A DNA stretch of 54,589 nucleotides from a candidate division TA06 bacterium SM23_40 (GCA_001303705.1 LJUI01000008.1:1-54589); one strand, 5' to 3'; positions 37,261-47,207 are shown, numbered from the stretch's first letter. Notes: generated from the letters alone by a model not told the origin. Made by a program: numbers and translations.

Positions 37261-38790
37261 TTACGACTTCAGGCCGAAAAACCGCCGAATGCCGTGGAGA
37301 ATCGATCGACGTGTCGCCTCCCTCTCCTCGATCGGAACCTCCTTCGCCTCGAGGAGCCGCGCCCGCGTCGCCTTCTCGCGCTCGTCCAGGATCTTGCACA
37401 GTTCCTCGGCTATTGCCGGATTCCGTTCCAGGATGGTGGCAAACTGAGCCTTATCCACGATGAGCACATTCGTGTCCTGGAGAGCCGTGACTGTGGCGTT
37501 CCGCGGCGCCCCCGTCAACAATGACATCTCTCCGAAGAACGAACCATCGCCGAGCCGGGCGACCTCGGCCGAATGGCCCTCCGCATCTCTCACCGTCACC
37601 GAGACTTCACCGCTCACTATGATGTAGAAGCTATCGCCCGGTTCACCCTGTGTCACCAACGTCTCTCCCCGAGCGAAGCGTCCGAGCCTGAGCTGTCTGC
37701 TGATGCGCGCGAGTTCATCCTCGGAGAGTGGCGCGAAGATCTCGACTCTCTTCAGCAACTCCCGATGGCGATCGACCTCAGCCCGGCGTTCCCTCTCGGC
37801 CTCCTCCTCAGTAACCTGATGCAGATAGACAGTTCGGATGGGGAATGGTATCTCGATACCAGTCCGTTTGAAGCGGTACCATATCTTCGTCCTCACCTCA
37901 TCTTCGATATCGAGATGGGCTGCGAAATCGGCCGTCCAGAACTTCACAACGTACCTGACCGAGAAGTCATCGAATCCCTGAAGGCGAACGATGGGAGCCG
38001 GCCGTCTCAGCACCCTCGGGACCTCGAGTGAGGCCTCGATCATGCGCCTCTTCACCTCCCCGGGAGGCACGCCGTAGCTCACGCCCACCTCGATCTCCCG
38101 TGCATGCGCCCGCGTGGGCACCGAGTAGTTGATGATCTTCTCCTTCGCCAGCGACCCGTTCGGCATGATCACATAGTCGTTGCCCAGGGTCCGGATTCTC
38201 GTCGCTCTCCAGCTCATATCGACGACCTGCCCCGTGTCGGTCCCCACAGTGATCCAGTGGCCGATATCGAACGGTCTCTCGAAGTTGAGAGCAATGCCGC
38301 TGAAGAGGTTGCCCAGGATATCCTGAAGGGCAATGCCGATGACGATAGCCGCCACGGCAGACGTGGCAAAGAGCGGCGCAAGACTGAATTGCGGATAGAG
38401 GCTCTTGAGCAGCGCGAAGATGACGATGAGTACGAGTATCCAGCGGATGATTGTCCGGAACAGAACTGGTATCTTGACCTCACGACGAGGGAGCACGACG
38501 AGATCAAAAAAGAAGACCTCGATCAGCCGGAGCAACGTGTACAGAACGAACAGGAGACCGAGAGCGGTCAAGATCTGGAGAGAGAGCGGCGACAGGGAGA
38601 ACGGCGCGAACTGCAGGGCGATCCATACCGCGGCAAGGAGAAAAAGAAGGTGGAGTGGCCAGGCGATCTTGCGAAAGGTCTCGAGCCTGCTCACAAATCG
38701 CCATATGAGATGGAGCAGGAGAAAGGTTCCCACGCCCACGGCCACAGAGACGATCAGGCCAATGGCGAGAGAAGAGGGGGTCTCGGGCAC
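37261..38790 (-). CDS. MscS-family channel fused to a cyclic nucleotide-binding domain
   Basis: Inner-membrane channel of 509 residues. Membrane helices lie at about 8-30, 43-62, 70-95, 115-130 and 137-165; the pore-lining MscS helix is followed by the signature FSGIALNFERPFDIGHWI and the beta domain with NDYVIMPNGSLAKEKIINYS. After a charged helix (about 325-345) comes a cNMP-binding domain, with FYIIVSGEVSVTV and the phosphate-binding cassette FFGEMSLLTGAPRNATV in which the ribose-binding Glu and the phosphate-binding Arg are kept. This matches the bacterial cyclic-nucleotide-gated (bCNG) architecture. The start is GTG with AAAGGAG nearby. It stands between rplQ and secA. Confidence 0.93.
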   Translation of the reverse strand: MPETPSSLAIGLIVSVAVGVGTFLLLHLIWRFVSRLETFRKIAWPLHLLFLLAAVWIALQFAPFSLSPLSLQILTALGLLFVLYTLLRLIEVFFFDLVVLPRREVKIPVLFRTIIRWILVLIVIFALLKSLYPQFSLAPLFATSAVAAIVIGIALQDILGNLFSGIALNFERPFDIGHWITVGTDTGQVVDMSWRATRIRTLGNDYVIMPNGSLAKEKIINYSVPTRAHAREIEVGVSYGVPPGEVKRRMIEASLEVPRVLRRPAPIVRLQGFDDFSVRYVVKFWTADFAAHLDIEDEVRTKIWYRFKRTGIEIPFPIRTVYLHQVTEEEAERERRAEVDRHRELLKRVEIFAPLSEDELARISRQLRLGRFARGETLVTQGEPGDSFYIIVSGEVSVTVRDAEGHSAEVARLGDGSFFGEMSLLTGAPRNATVTALQDTNVLIVDKAQFATILERNPAIAEELCKILDEREKATRARLLEAKEVPIEEREATRRSILHGIRRFFGLKS

Positions 38791-38888
38791 TCTACCTACT
38801 CCTTTCGGCGCGCTCGTCGACGCAATGCACTACCTGTGCCCAGACCGATGGAGAGACCGACAGTACGGCACGGCTGAGGGGTGGAGCG

Positions 38889-39287
38889 TCACTTCGACTT
38901 CCCCTTGCCCCCCTTGGTCTTCTCGGACAGCTCGTACCCCACGAGTTCCAGTATCGAGACTGACGCACCATCTCCTCTACGCCGCCCGAGCTTGATGATG
39001 CGCGTATAACCTCCGTTACGCCCTTCGTATCGGGGAGCGATCTCCTCGAACAGCTTCCGGACGACCTTCTTATCTCTCAGCGAGCGCAGGACAACTCTCC
39101 TCGATGCCAGACTACCATCTCGCGCCCGCGTTATGAGCCGCTCCGCGACTCTGCGGGCTTCCTTCGCCTTCGCATCGGTTGTCCGCACACGCTCATGCTC
39201 GAACAGGGCAGTCACAAGGTTCTCAAGCATCGCCTTGCGGTGAGCACTCGTGCGTCCCAGTCTGTTTCCATCTTTCCTGTGACGCAT
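38889..39287 (-). CDS. rplQ: 50S ribosomal protein L17
   Basis: Large-subunit protein near the exit tunnel. In its 132 residues are MRHRKDGNRLGRTSAHRKAM at the N-terminus, LF-HERVRTTDAKAKE-R--AERLIT, and the C-terminal YTRIIKLGRRRGDGASVSILELV. It closes the alpha operon directly after rpoA, as in most bacteria. Confidence 0.97.
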   Translation of the reverse strand: MRHRKDGNRLGRTSAHRKAMLENLVTALFEHERVRTTDAKAKEARRVAERLITRARDGSLASRRVVLRSLRDKKVVRKLFEEIAPRYEGRNGGYTRIIKLGRRRGDGASVSILELVGYELSEKTKGGKGKSK

Positions 39288-39301
39288 ACCAGACGTCCCC
39301 T

Positions 39302-40291
39302 CTAGGCTTCCTTCTGTGGTTCTTTCTTCACGTACTTCGAGATATCCATCCCGAAAGAGAGTCCGAGCTTTTTCAGAATCCCGTTGAGCTCTCCCAGTGA
39401 CTTCTTCCCGAAGTTCCTGTATTTCAGCATCTCCACTTCCGACTTCTGCACCAGATCGCCCAACGTCTTGATCCTGGCGGCTGCCAGACAGTTTGCTGAC
39501 CGAACGGACAGCTCCAGCTCGTCGACACTTCTCGCCAGAAGCTCCCGCATCCGCTCCACTTCCTCGTCAATCTCTTCTTCTTCCTGCTCAGCTTCCTCCT
39601 CGAAATTGATGAGCAAGTTCATGTGGTCCTTCATGATCTTTGCTGCGTAAGCCAGCGCGTCATCCGGCCGTATCGTGCCATCGGTCCACACGTCGAGTAT
39701 CAGTTTGTCGTAGTCTGTTCGCTGTCCTACCCGCGTATTCTCGACACGATAGTTCACTTTAGTGATCGGCGAGAAGAACGCATCGAGGGCGATGGTTCCG
39801 ATTGGATTCCGCGGATCTTTCAATTGCTCAGCCGGTACATAGCCCCGGCCAGTACCCAATTGTATTTCCATACGGACCTTGGCGTCGCTCGACACCGTCG
39901 CGATGTGCTGTTCGGGATTCAATATCTCTACATCGACATCAGTTTCGATGTCCCCCGCACGCAGCTCGCGCTTGTTGTCGCTCGTCAGCCAGACAGTCTT
40001 CGATCTCTCGCCCGTCAGCCGAGCCCGGATTTGCTTGAGGTTGAGCACGATCTCCGTAACATCCTCGAGCACCCCCGGTATCGTGCTGAACTCATGCAGT
40101 ACGCCATCGATACGCACGGATGTGATGGCCGCCCCCTCGATAGACGAGAGGAGCACACGGCGCAGAGCGTTTCCCAGTGTGGTGCCGTACCCTCGCTCCA
40201 GCGGACCGACGACGAATCTGCCATAGGTATCGCTGAACGTCTCTGTGTCGATCTCAACCCTCTTAGGCATTTGCAGGCTTTTCTTCTTCAT
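39302..40291 (-). CDS. rpoA: DNA-directed RNA polymerase subunit alpha
   Basis: Assembles the polymerase core and contacts activators and UP elements. The 329 residues include the N-terminal domain with FVVGPLERGYGTTLGNALRRVLLSS (here shortened: RGYGTTLGNALRRVLLSS), EDV-EIVLNLK, and the interface block RVGQRTDYDKLILDVWTDG. An acidic linker (EEEAEQEEEEIDEE) leads to the C-terminal domain ELSVRSANCLAAARI with RNFGKKSLGE. Both domains are complete, so activator contacts through the CTD are expected. Lies between rpsD and rplQ. Confidence 0.97.
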   Translation of the reverse strand: MKKKSLQMPKRVEIDTETFSDTYGRFVVGPLERGYGTTLGNALRRVLLSSIEGAAITSVRIDGVLHEFSTIPGVLEDVTEIVLNLKQIRARLTGERSKTVWLTSDNKRELRAGDIETDVDVEILNPEQHIATVSSDAKVRMEIQLGTGRGYVPAEQLKDPRNPIGTIALDAFFSPITKVNYRVENTRVGQRTDYDKLILDVWTDGTIRPDDALAYAAKIMKDHMNLLINFEEEAEQEEEEIDEEVERMRELLARSVDELELSVRSANCLAAARIKTLGDLVQKSEVEMLKYRNFGKKSLGELNGILKKLGLSFGMDISKYVKKEPQKEA

Positions 40292-40333
40292 GACTCCGGC
40301 CCTCCGCCTCTGAGGAGCGTATTGCCACGAAAG

Positions 40334-40963
40334 CTACTTGGAATACAACTCAACGATCTGCTGTAGTTCCACCGGCACCGCCACGTGCTCGAGCGTCGGC
40401 AGCTCCATCATGGTGCCGCGGAACGACTCCCTGTCGAAAGAGAGCCACGCAGGGAGCTCACGCCGGCCGCGCTCTTCGAGACTGGCTTCCACCAGCGGCA
40501 TTGAGCGCCCCTTCTCTCGCAGTTCGACCACGTCGCCAGCACGCAGCAAGAAGGATGGGATGTCTACCCTTTTTCCGTTGACTGTGAAGTGACCGTGCCG
40601 TACAAGCTGTCTGGCTGAAATCCGGGACGGTGCGAATCCGAGTCGGTAGACTGTATTGTCCAGACGACGCTCCAGCAGCTGCACGAGAAGCTCGCTGGTC
40701 ACTCCCTTCATGCGTTCCGCCTTCTTGAAGTAGTTGTGGAATTGTCGCTCGAGCAGCCCGTACATGCGCCGGAGCTTCTGCTTCTCGCGCAGCTGCACGC
40801 CATACCCCGATAGCTTCATCCGCGAATCTCGCCCGCGTTCACCAGGAGGATAGGCGCGCCGCTCCATAGCGCACTTCTCGGTGATGCATCGTTCGCCCTT
40901 CAGGAACAGCTTCGTTCCCTCGCGTCGACAGAGTTTGCATCGCGCGTCGGTATATCGCGCCAT
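40334..40963 (-). CDS. rpsD: 30S ribosomal protein S4, zinc-binding form
   Basis: Primary 16S rRNA binder that starts assembly of the 30S body. The 209 residues carry an N-terminal zinc knuckle, CKLCRREG ... CITEKC (residues 9, 12, 26, 31), followed by [10 protein letters not shown], then the S4 RNA-binding domain [32 protein letters not shown]. The C+ form implies no adaptation to zinc shortage in this copy. Part of the alpha operon between rpsK and rpoA. Confidence 0.97.
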   Translation of the reverse strand: MARYTDARCKLCRREGTKLFLKGERCITEKCAMERRAYPPGERGRDSRMKLSGYGVQLREKQKLRRMYGLLERQFHNYFKKAERMKGVTSELLVQLLERRLDNTVYRLGFAPSRISARQLVRHGHFTVNGKRVDIPSFLLRAGDVVELREKGRSMPLVEASLEERGRRELPAWLSFDRESFRGTMMELPTLEHVAVPVELQQIVELYSK

Positions 40964-41011
40964 CGACGAACCTCCCTCGATCCCCCGATGGTGCCGTACC
41001 CCTCGAGTCCA

Positions 41012-41407
41012 CTAAACCCGACGTCTCTTCGGCGGGCGGCATCCATTGTGGGGAATCGGTGTTACGTCCTTTATCGCCACGATGTCGAGCCCTGCGGCCT
41101 GGAGCGACCTGATCGCCGCCTCTCTGCCCGATCCCGGCCCCTTGACCCAGACCTCGACTCTCTTCATGCCAGAACTCAGAGCCTCCTTGGCACAGCTTTC
41201 AGCGGAGACCTGGGCGGCAAAGGGAGTGCTCTTCCTTGACCCCTTGAAGCCAACTCTTCCCGCACTCGACCAACAGACCACATTGCCCTGTGTGTCCGTG
41301 ATGGTCACAATCGTGTTGTTGAAGGTTGCCTGAATGTGAGCAACACCAGTCGGCTCAATGTGACGATCCTTCTTCCGAACCCCTCTCTTCCGTCTCCTGT
41401 CGGCCAC
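41012..41407 (-). CDS. rpsK: 30S ribosomal protein S11
   Basis: Platform protein lining the mRNA exit. The 131 residues show [65 protein letters not shown], and the C-terminal [18 protein letters not shown], which is nearly invariant among bacteria. Lies 33 bases after rpsM. Confidence 0.97.
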   Translation of the reverse strand: MADRRRKRGVRKKDRHIEPTGVAHIQATFNNTIVTITDTQGNVVCWSSAGRVGFKGSRKSTPFAAQVSAESCAKEALSSGMKRVEVWVKGPGSGREAAIRSLQAAGLDIVAIKDVTPIPHNGCRPPKRRRV

Positions 41408-41440
41408 GTGCTATCCCTCCACGTAAACGCAAGGTGGGGA

Positions 41441-41815
41441 CTACGCTCGCTTCTTCAGCGTACCAGAGCCCTTCCTGGGACCTCGTCTCGTTCTCGCATT
41501 GGTGTGCGTCCGCTGACCTCGCACGGGTAGACCCCGCTTGTGGCGGATCCCGCGATAGGTCCCGATGTCGATGAGTCGTTTGACGTTCATCGCGACCTCA
41601 GCTCGCAGCGCACCTTCGACCTTGTAGTCAGCTTCTATGGCGCTCCGCAACCTCGCGACCTCCGCCTCAGTCAGGTCCTTGACCTTGCCCCCCGGATCGA
41701 CTCCGGTCTTCTCGATAATTTCCCTTGCAGAAGTTGCCCCGATGCCAAAGATGTAGCGTAGTCCTATCTCTACACGCTTCTCTTTCGGGAGATCGACACC
41801 TGCTATGCGTGCCAT
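41441..41815 (-). CDS. rpsM: 30S ribosomal protein S13
   Basis: Head protein forming intersubunit bridge B1 and contacting P-site tRNA. The 124 residues begin [19 protein letters not shown] and contain YIFGIG--SA-EI, the helix-two-turn-helix [36 protein letters not shown] (seen as [19 protein letters not shown]) and the basic C-terminal tail. Standard position after rpmJ. Confidence 0.97.
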   Translation of the reverse strand: MARIAGVDLPKEKRVEIGLRYIFGIGATSAREIIEKTGVDPGGKVKDLTEAEVARLRSAIEADYKVEGALRAEVAMNVKRLIDIGTYRGIRHKRGLPVRGQRTHTNARTRRGPRKGSGTLKKRA

Positions 41816-41898
41816 GCCGAAACCTCCTTATCTCATCCAGACTGAGCGGATCGAGTTCCTGCCACACCGCCCGAATTGTACGTCCGCAGCCGGCCTCG

Positions 41899-42012
41899 TC
41901 ACCCCTGGCGCTGTTTGTGCCGAGGATTCTTGCAGATCACGCGCACTACACCCTTCCTGCGGATGATCTTGCAGTGATCGCAGATCTTCTTTATGGAGGC
42001 TCGCACTTTCAT
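41899..42012 (-). CDS. rpmJ: 50S ribosomal protein L36, zinc-binding form
   Basis: Smallest ribosomal protein, 37 residues, stabilising 23S rRNA near the peptidyl-transferase region. The translation begins [20 protein letters not shown] and ends [16 protein letters not shown]. The zinc ligands C11, C14, C27 and H32 are all present (C+ form). The ATG is at 42010-42012 and the TGA at 41899-41901. It sits between infA and rpsM, its usual place, and is easy to miss because it is so short. Confidence 0.96.
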   Translation of the reverse strand: MKVRASIKKICDHCKIIRRKGVVRVICKNPRHKQRQG

Positions 42013-42048
42013 GGAGATCTTCCCCAAAAACGCTAAGGCCACTCTCTG

Positions 42049-42267
42049 CTACTTGAACCGATAGATGATCCTGCCTCTCGTGAGATCATAAGGGGAGAGT
42101 TCCACAGTGACCCTATCTCCCGGCAGAATCCGTATGAAGTGCATTCTCATCTTTCCCGACACATGCGCAAGGACGCGGTGTCCGTTGTCGAGCTCGACCC
42201 GAAACATCGCGTTCGGGAGCGGCTCGACAACCGTCCCCTCGACCTGAATGGCGTCCTTCTTGGGCAT
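42049..42267 (-). CDS. infA: Translation initiation factor IF-1
   Basis: OB-fold factor that binds the A site during initiation. The 72-residue length is canonical. It begins [20 protein letters not shown] and shows [31 protein letters not shown] and [16 protein letters not shown]. Immediately follows map and precedes rpmJ, as in Bacillus and many other phyla. Confidence 0.97.
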   Translation of the reverse strand: MPKKDAIQVEGTVVEPLPNAMFRVELDNGHRVLAHVSGKMRMHFIRILPGDRVTVELSPYDLTRGRIIYRFK

Positions 42268-42270
42268 GAT

Positions 42271-43029
42271 CTACGTCCCTCGCTTGTCCGCGGTCAGAAC
42301 CCTGGGTCCGTTCTCAGTAACGACTATGGTGTGTTCGAAGTGAGCCGAATGGGAACCATCACGCGTTACGCATGTCCACCCGTCGGGAAGCGTCTCGACT
42401 TCGGGCCCGCCGGCATTGACCATCGGCTCGATCGCAAGCACCATGCCGGCCTTGAGCTTTGGGCCCCGCCCCGGCGGCCCGAAGTTCGGTATGGGAGGAT
42501 CCTCCCAGAGCTCGGTACCGATGCCGTGGCCGGTCAGCTTCTCAACGACCGAGAACCCCGCCCGCTCCACGCACCGCTGAACAGCGTGCGATATATCGGA
42601 GAGTCTGTTGCCCACCCTGGCCTGGCCTATGCCGTCCATGAGAGCGGCCTCAGTAACGGCCAGGAGCCGCAGGACCTCGGGAGACACGCTCCCCACGGCG
42701 AAGGTCCGAGCGCCATCCCCGAAATACCCATCCTTCTTGACGCCCACATCGATACTGACTACGTCGCCGTCAGCAATCGTCCTGTCGGACGGGATGCCGT
42801 GAACAACCTCCTCATTGAATGATATGCAGACCGCACCCGGGAAGCCATGCCAGCCACGAAACGCCGCCTTGCCGTTTTCCCGCTCGATAAGGGCCTCGAT
42901 TCTCTCCTCGAGTTCCCCGGACGTCACTCCCGGCCGCAGCCATCGCTCGACGCTCGATAGCACGAGAGCGACAATGCGACAACACTCTCCGATCGTCCTG
43001 ATCTCTCGCTCAGATCTGAGAACGATCAT
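42271..43029 (-). CDS. map: Methionine aminopeptidase, type I
   Basis: Removes the N-terminal methionine from new proteins with two active-site metals. The 252 residues contain the metal ligands in VVSIDVGVKKDGYFGDGARTF (two aspartates 11 residues apart), LTGHGIGTELWEDPPIPNFG (His), MVLAIEPMVN (Glu) and the last Glu in SAHFEHTIVV. The ATG overlaps the adk stop by four bases. adk-map-infA-rpmJ is the usual Gram-positive and FCB order. Confidence 0.97.
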   Translation of the reverse strand: MIVLRSEREIRTIGECCRIVALVLSSVERWLRPGVTSGELEERIEALIERENGKAAFRGWHGFPGAVCISFNEEVVHGIPSDRTIADGDVVSIDVGVKKDGYFGDGARTFAVGSVSPEVLRLLAVTEAALMDGIGQARVGNRLSDISHAVQRCVERAGFSVVEKLTGHGIGTELWEDPPIPNFGPPGRGPKLKAGMVLAIEPMVNAGGPEVETLPDGWTCVTRDGSHSAHFEHTIVVTENGPRVLTADKRGT

Positions 43030-43682
43030 GGGGAGATCCCCCGGGTGATTTCTCTGCGTATCCTCCCATAGACTTCTTCCAGTGTTCCGTTCCCATCGAC
43101 CGCCGCGAGAATCGACCGCTGCCGATAGAATCCACGAAGCGGATCGGTCTGCTCGTTATAGACTCGAAGACGCTCCGCGACAGTCTCCCGACGGTCATCC
43201 TCGCGCTGAATGAGCTTGCCGCCGCAGGCATCGCACAGACCTTTTCGCGCCGGCGCCTTCGTTACGAGATTGAAGACCCGCCCACACTCGCTGCAGACAT
43301 AACGCCGGCTGAGCCGCTCGATAACATTCTCTTCCGTGACGTCGAGCGAGATAACGACATCGAGGGTGACGCCACGGCTGCTGAGCATCCGGTCCAGCCC
43401 TTCTGCCTGAGCGATAGTCCGCGGGAATCCATCGAAAAGGAATCCGTTCGCAGCATCATCCGAAGAGATCCGCTCCTCGATCAAGCCGAGAATGACGTCA
43501 TCGGGCACGAGATCGCCCTTGTCCATGTACCCCTTCGCCTTCAGCCCCAGCTCGGACCCATTCCGTGCAGCCTCGCGCAGGATGTCGCCGGTCGAGATCT
43601 TGGGTATCCCGAACTCCCTGGATATCCGCTCAGCCTGTGTCCCTTTCCCTGCACCAGGCGGTCCAAGTAACACGAGACGCAT
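43026..43682 (-). CDS. adk: Adenylate kinase, zinc-LID form
   Basis: Interconverts ATP, ADP and AMP. In its 218 residues are the P-loop GPPGAGKGTQA (7-17), the AMP-binding ISTGDILREA, FDGFPRTIAQAEGL, and the LID domain with a four-cysteine zinc site CSECGRVF ... CDACGGKL. Structural zinc in the LID is typical of many non-enterobacterial enzymes. It lies 40 bases after secY and overlaps map. Confidence 0.97.
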   Translation of the reverse strand: MRLVLLGPPGAGKGTQAERISREFGIPKISTGDILREAARNGSELGLKAKGYMDKGDLVPDDVILGLIEERISSDDAANGFLFDGFPRTIAQAEGLDRMLSSRGVTLDVVISLDVTEENVIERLSRRYVCSECGRVFNLVTKAPARKGLCDACGGKLIQREDDRRETVAERLRVYNEQTDPLRGFYRQRSILAAVDGNGTLEEVYGRIRREITRGISP

Positions 43683-43722
43683 GCGTGGAACCTAGTCCTC
43701 CGGGGAGACGATACCATGCCCC

Positions 43723-45042
43723 CTACCGTCTACCTCTGATGCGACCCTTTCTGAGGAACCCCTCATAGTGGCGCATCAGCAGGTGTGATTCGATCTGCTG
43801 AACGGTGTCGAGGGCAACGCCGACAATGATCAACAGTGCCGTTCCCCCAAAATAGAAAGGCACATGGACCGATTTCGCCAGCCAGAAGGGAAGTATCGCG
43901 ACAAATGCCAGAAAGATCGCCCCTGGCAGCGTGATCCGCGTCAGAACCCGGTCTATGTACTCGGCGGTGCGAGCTCCCGGACGGATCCCGGGTATGAAAC
44001 CGCCGTACTTCTTCATGTTGTCCGCCAGATCGACCGGGTTGAAAACGATCGCGGTATAGAAGTACGTGAAGAATACGATGAGCGCAGCGTAGACGATCGA
44101 GTAAAGGAGCGCGCCGGGATCGAACCACGCGGCGATCGCCTGGGCAGTCTCGCTCTTCGAGAAGAATGTCGAGATCGTGCCGGGGAACATCATTATCGAC
44201 TGGGCGAAGATAATGGGAATCACACCAGCAGTATTGATCCGGAGCGGAATATGTGTGCTCTGCCCCCCGTACATTCTCCTGCCGATCACCCGTTTGGCAT
44301 ACTGCACCGGTATCCTTCTCTGCCCCTGGGTCATCAACACCACGGCTGCGGTGACCGCAACCATCAGAGCTGCCACAAAGACCATCGCGATCGGGCCCAG
44401 CATCCCAACCCGGACGAGATTGAACGTATTCAGGACATCACTGGGCACACTATCGAGGACACCTACGAAGATTATCAGAGATATTCCGTTCCCTATTCCC
44501 CGGTCAGATATCTGTTCCCCAAGCCACATGATGAAGATAGTACCGGAGGTTAGGGTGATCATCGTCAGGAGGCGGAACGGAATCCCTGGATTCGGCACGA
44601 TCGGGAGGATCGTACCACCGGGAGATGCCGACAGCCCTTCGAGAAATATCGAAATGCCATATGACTGGATGAGTGACAGGAGGACCGTACCGTATCGGGT
44701 GTACTGCGTAATCTTCTTCCGTCCCTCTTCCCCCTCTTTCTGGATGCGCTCGAGGTACGGCACGACAGGCGTCAGGAGCTGCATGATGATCGACGCACTG
44801 ATATAGGGCATGATCCCGAGGGCGAAGATGGTGGCACGTCGGAGTGCCCCACCAACAAACATGTCGTACAGCCCGAAGAGCGTGCCGCGCGCTTGCGCCA
44901 GGTACGCCCCCAGGGCAGATGCGTCGATGCCCGGCGATGGCACATGCGCCCCAAGGCGATAGACAATCAGCAGGGCGAGAGTGAACAGGATGCGACGCCT
45001 CAGCTCTGGTATCTTGAAGATGTTCTGAAAGGTTTGGATCAC
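43723..45042 (-). CDS. secY: Protein translocase subunit SecY
   Basis: Channel-forming subunit of the Sec translocon. From the GTG at 45040-45042 the protein has 439 residues and ten predicted helices. Visible are IPELRRRILFTLALL, RLGAHVPSPGID, the plug region ALRRATIFALGIMPYISASIIMQLL, EQISDRGIGNGISLIIF, and the cytosolic loop with RR-PVQYAKR--GRRMYGGQ. The start codon overlaps the rplO stop (GTGA). Readings from 45198 add 52 residues of rplO shadow and are wrong. SecA, its partner, is encoded 6.6 kb downstream. Confidence 0.97.
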   Translation of the reverse strand: MIQTFQNIFKIPELRRRILFTLALLIVYRLGAHVPSPGIDASALGAYLAQARGTLFGLYDMFVGGALRRATIFALGIMPYISASIIMQLLTPVVPYLERIQKEGEEGRKKITQYTRYGTVLLSLIQSYGISIFLEGLSASPGGTILPIVPNPGIPFRLLTMITLTSGTIFIMWLGEQISDRGIGNGISLIIFVGVLDSVPSDVLNTFNLVRVGMLGPIAMVFVAALMVAVTAAVVLMTQGQRRIPVQYAKRVIGRRMYGGQSTHIPLRINTAGVIPIIFAQSIMMFPGTISTFFSKSETAQAIAAWFDPGALLYSIVYAALIVFFTYFYTAIVFNPVDLADNMKKYGGFIPGIRPGARTAEYIDRVLTRITLPGAIFLAFVAILPFWLAKSVHVPFYFGGTALLIIVGVALDTVQQIESHLLMRHYEGFLRKGRIRGRR

Positions 45043-45485
45043 AGCTCGATGACCTCTGCCTTTCCGCCTAGAGCCTCGATCTTCTCCCTGGCACTCTTGC
45101 TGAATGCGTTCGCCCGCACAGTAAGGGGAATGCTCAACTCTCCCCGACCCAGGACCTTCACCGGACCGCCGCGTCGGCGAACGAGCCGACGTTCGCACAT
45201 CAGGTCGAAATCGATCGTCGCCGAGGCATCGAATCGCGCAAGATCGCCCACGTTGACGACCTGGAATTCCCGTCTATGAGGATTCACGAATCCGCGCTTG
45301 GGTACTCTCCGCTGCAGCGGCATCTGTCCACCTTCAAACCACGGGTGACTCCGGCCGCCGGAGCGGGAGAGTTGCCCTTTCGTGCCACGTCCCGATGTCT
45401 TGCCCAGCGTGGATCCTGGACCCCGCCCAACCCGCTTGCGCTTGGTCCTGGACCCCGGTGGGGGGTGGAGCCTCGACAGCCTCAC
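45039..45485 (-). CDS. rplO: 50S ribosomal protein L15
   Basis: Late-assembly large-subunit protein. In its 148 residues are the N-terminal RLHPPPGSRTKRKRVGRGPGS, the glycine-rich GKTSGRGTKGQLSRSGG, FEGGQMPLQRRVPKRGF, and a C-terminal KAFS-SA-EKIEALGG. Overlaps rpmD by four bases and secY by four bases, so translation of the three is likely coupled. Confidence 0.97.
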   Translation of the reverse strand: MRLSRLHPPPGSRTKRKRVGRGPGSTLGKTSGRGTKGQLSRSGGRSHPWFEGGQMPLQRRVPKRGFVNPHRREFQVVNVGDLARFDASATIDFDLMCERRLVRRRGGPVKVLGRGELSIPLTVRANAFSKSAREKIEALGGKAEVIEL

Positions 45486-45670
45486 GCTTCCTCAACCTCC
45501 AGTAGGTGCTCTATCTTCTTGATCATTCCCCGAATCGCCGGAGTGTCCTCATGAACGACCGTCTGCTGGAGCTTCGTAATGCCGAGCGCCTTCAACGTTC
45601 GCTTCTGATCGTACCTCCTGCCGATCGCACTCCGTCTCTGGGTAATACGCAACCTGCCGCCTCCGGTCAC
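45482..45670 (-). CDS. rpmD: 50S ribosomal protein L30
   Basis: Small 62-residue large-subunit protein. The pattern [43 protein letters not shown] (seen here in parts) matches the family signature. It starts inside the end of rpsE with a four-base overlap and precedes rplO, its usual place. Confidence 0.95.
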   Translation of the reverse strand: MTGGGRLRITQRRSAIGRRYDQKRTLKALGITKLQQTVVHEDTPAIRGMIKKIEHLLEVEEA

Positions 45671-46176
45671 TTTCGATCACCCTCCGCGCTTCTCGGGGCC
45701 CTCGCCCTCCTGCGAGCGGCCTCCTCCGGACGCCGTAGACGACGCAGGCCCTCCATAGTCGCCTTGACCAGATTGAGTGCGTTGTTCGAACCGAGAGACT
45801 TGGTAAGGATGTCGCGCACTCCCGCGGCCTCCAGCACGGCCCGAACCGCATCACAGGCGATCACACCTGCACCGGGAGCCGCCGGCTTTAACAGAATCAC
45901 GCTCGCACCCACCTTCCCCACCACCTGGTGAGGAATCGCACCGTCGACCACGGCGATCTCGACCATATTTCTACGGGCGTCTTCTGTAGCTTTCCGGATC
46001 GCCTCGGAGACCTCGCCAGCCTTTCCCTGACCAATCCCGACCTGCCCTGCCTCGTTCCCGACTGCCACCACGGCACTGAACTTGAATCTCCGTCCGCCCT
46101 TGACCACCTTGGCGACGCGATTGATGTTCACGACCTTCTCAACCAGTTCTGTCCCGCTGACGTCGGTCTGTCTCAA
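45667..46176 (-). CDS. rpsE: 30S ribosomal protein S5
   Basis: Small-subunit protein that supports decoding accuracy and mRNA unwinding. In its 169 residues are [68 protein letters not shown], and the C-terminal [20 protein letters not shown] short Arg-rich tail follows. Overlaps rpmD by four bases. Confidence 0.97.
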   Translation of the reverse strand: MRQTDVSGTELVEKVVNINRVAKVVKGGRRFKFSAVVAVGNEAGQVGIGQGKAGEVSEAIRKATEDARRNMVEIAVVDGAIPHQVVGKVGASVILLKPAAPGAGVIACDAVRAVLEAAGVRDILTKSLGSNNALNLVKATMEGLRRLRRPEEAARRRARAPRSAEGDRK

Positions 46177-46197
46177 ATTACCGCTCCTCCCTCCGCA

Positions 46198-46566
46198 CTA
46201 GAACTCCAATCCGCCCTCTCGAGCGGCCTCAGCAAGCACTTTGACTCGACCATGGTATCGATAGCCACCTCGATCAAAGACGACGTGCTTGATGCCCTTC
46301 TCCAATGCTGCCCTGGCCAGCACCAGGCCGGTCTCCTTGCTCTGGTCCGACTTAGTGCCCGGACTGGAGCCATCGCGCGACCGGCTCCCGAGAGTCGAGG
46401 CGGCACAGAGGGTACGGCCAGCCACATCGTCGATGATCTGCGCATAGATGTGCTTACGGCTTCTGTACACCACCAGCCGCGGACGGTCGGGCGATCCGCT
46501 GATCTTCTTTCTCACTCGACGGTGTCTTCTCGCGACAGCAATCGCCCGCTTACGGCTCTTCTGCAT
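46198..46566 (-). CDS. rplR: 50S ribosomal protein L18
   Basis: Binds 5S rRNA together with L5. The 122 residues show [24 protein letters not shown] at the N-terminus, [21 protein letters not shown], and the C-terminal [24 protein letters not shown]. Standard position between rplF and rpsE. Confidence 0.96.
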   Translation of the reverse strand: MQKSRKRAIAVARRHRRVRKKISGSPDRPRLVVYRSRKHIYAQIIDDVAGRTLCAASTLGSRSRDGSSPGTKSDQSKETGLVLARAALEKGIKHVVFDRGGYRYHGRVKVLAEAAREGGLEF

Positions 46567-46646
46567 CAGTCTCGTCCCTCCCGGAACCGGCTCCCCTCGT
46601 CGCCCAGGATCACCTCACCCAACTCCTACACGCACGTTCAGACTAT

Positions 46647-47207
46647 CTAGATACCGGTCTTTCCCGCCTTCCTTCGGACGTATTCGCCCTCGTATCGTAT
46701 ACCTTTTCCCTTGTACGGCTCTGCAGGTCGAATTGAACGGATCTTTGCAGCCACTTCGCCCACCCGCTCCTTATCCGCACCGCGAACGACGATTTTCGTC
46801 GTCAGCTCCTTCTCGACTCCACGGACGGACTCTGCGACGAATTCGATCCCCTCGATATTAGGAATAGTAACGACACTCGAGTAGCCGACGGAGAGCGCCA
46901 GCCCCTCACCAGTCACCTGTGCCCGGTAGCCGATACCCCACACCTCCAGAACCTTCTCAAACCCTCTCGAGACCCCGAGCACCATGTTCGCCACAAGGCT
47001 CCGCGTGAGACCGTGGAGAGAGCGGTGGCCACTGCCGTCGGACGGGCGCTCAACCCGGATCCTGCCCTGTTCCACCATGACCTTCATGCTCGGATGCAGA
47101 GAACGGGTGAGCTTTCCCTTGGGCCCTGTCACTGAGATCGTATGACCCGAGAGATCCACCGTCACTCCATCAGGAATCTCGATGGGCTTGAACCCTACCC
47201 GTGACAT
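46647..47207 (-). CDS. rplF: 50S ribosomal protein L6
   Basis: Large-subunit protein near the factor-binding centre. From the ATG at 47207 it has 186 residues starting [17 protein letters not shown], with [43 protein letters not shown] and the C-terminal signature [20 protein letters not shown]. The frame stays open to 47426 in the intergenic region but that part has no homology to the family. Confidence 0.97.
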   Translation of the reverse strand: MSRVGFKPIEIPDGVTVDLSGHTISVTGPKGKLTRSLHPSMKVMVEQGRIRVERPSDGSGHRSLHGLTRSLVANMVLGVSRGFEKVLEVWGIGYRAQVTGEGLALSVGYSSVVTIPNIEGIEFVAESVRGVEKELTTKIVVRGADKERVGEVAAKIRSIRPAEPYKGKGIRYEGEYVRRKAGKTGI

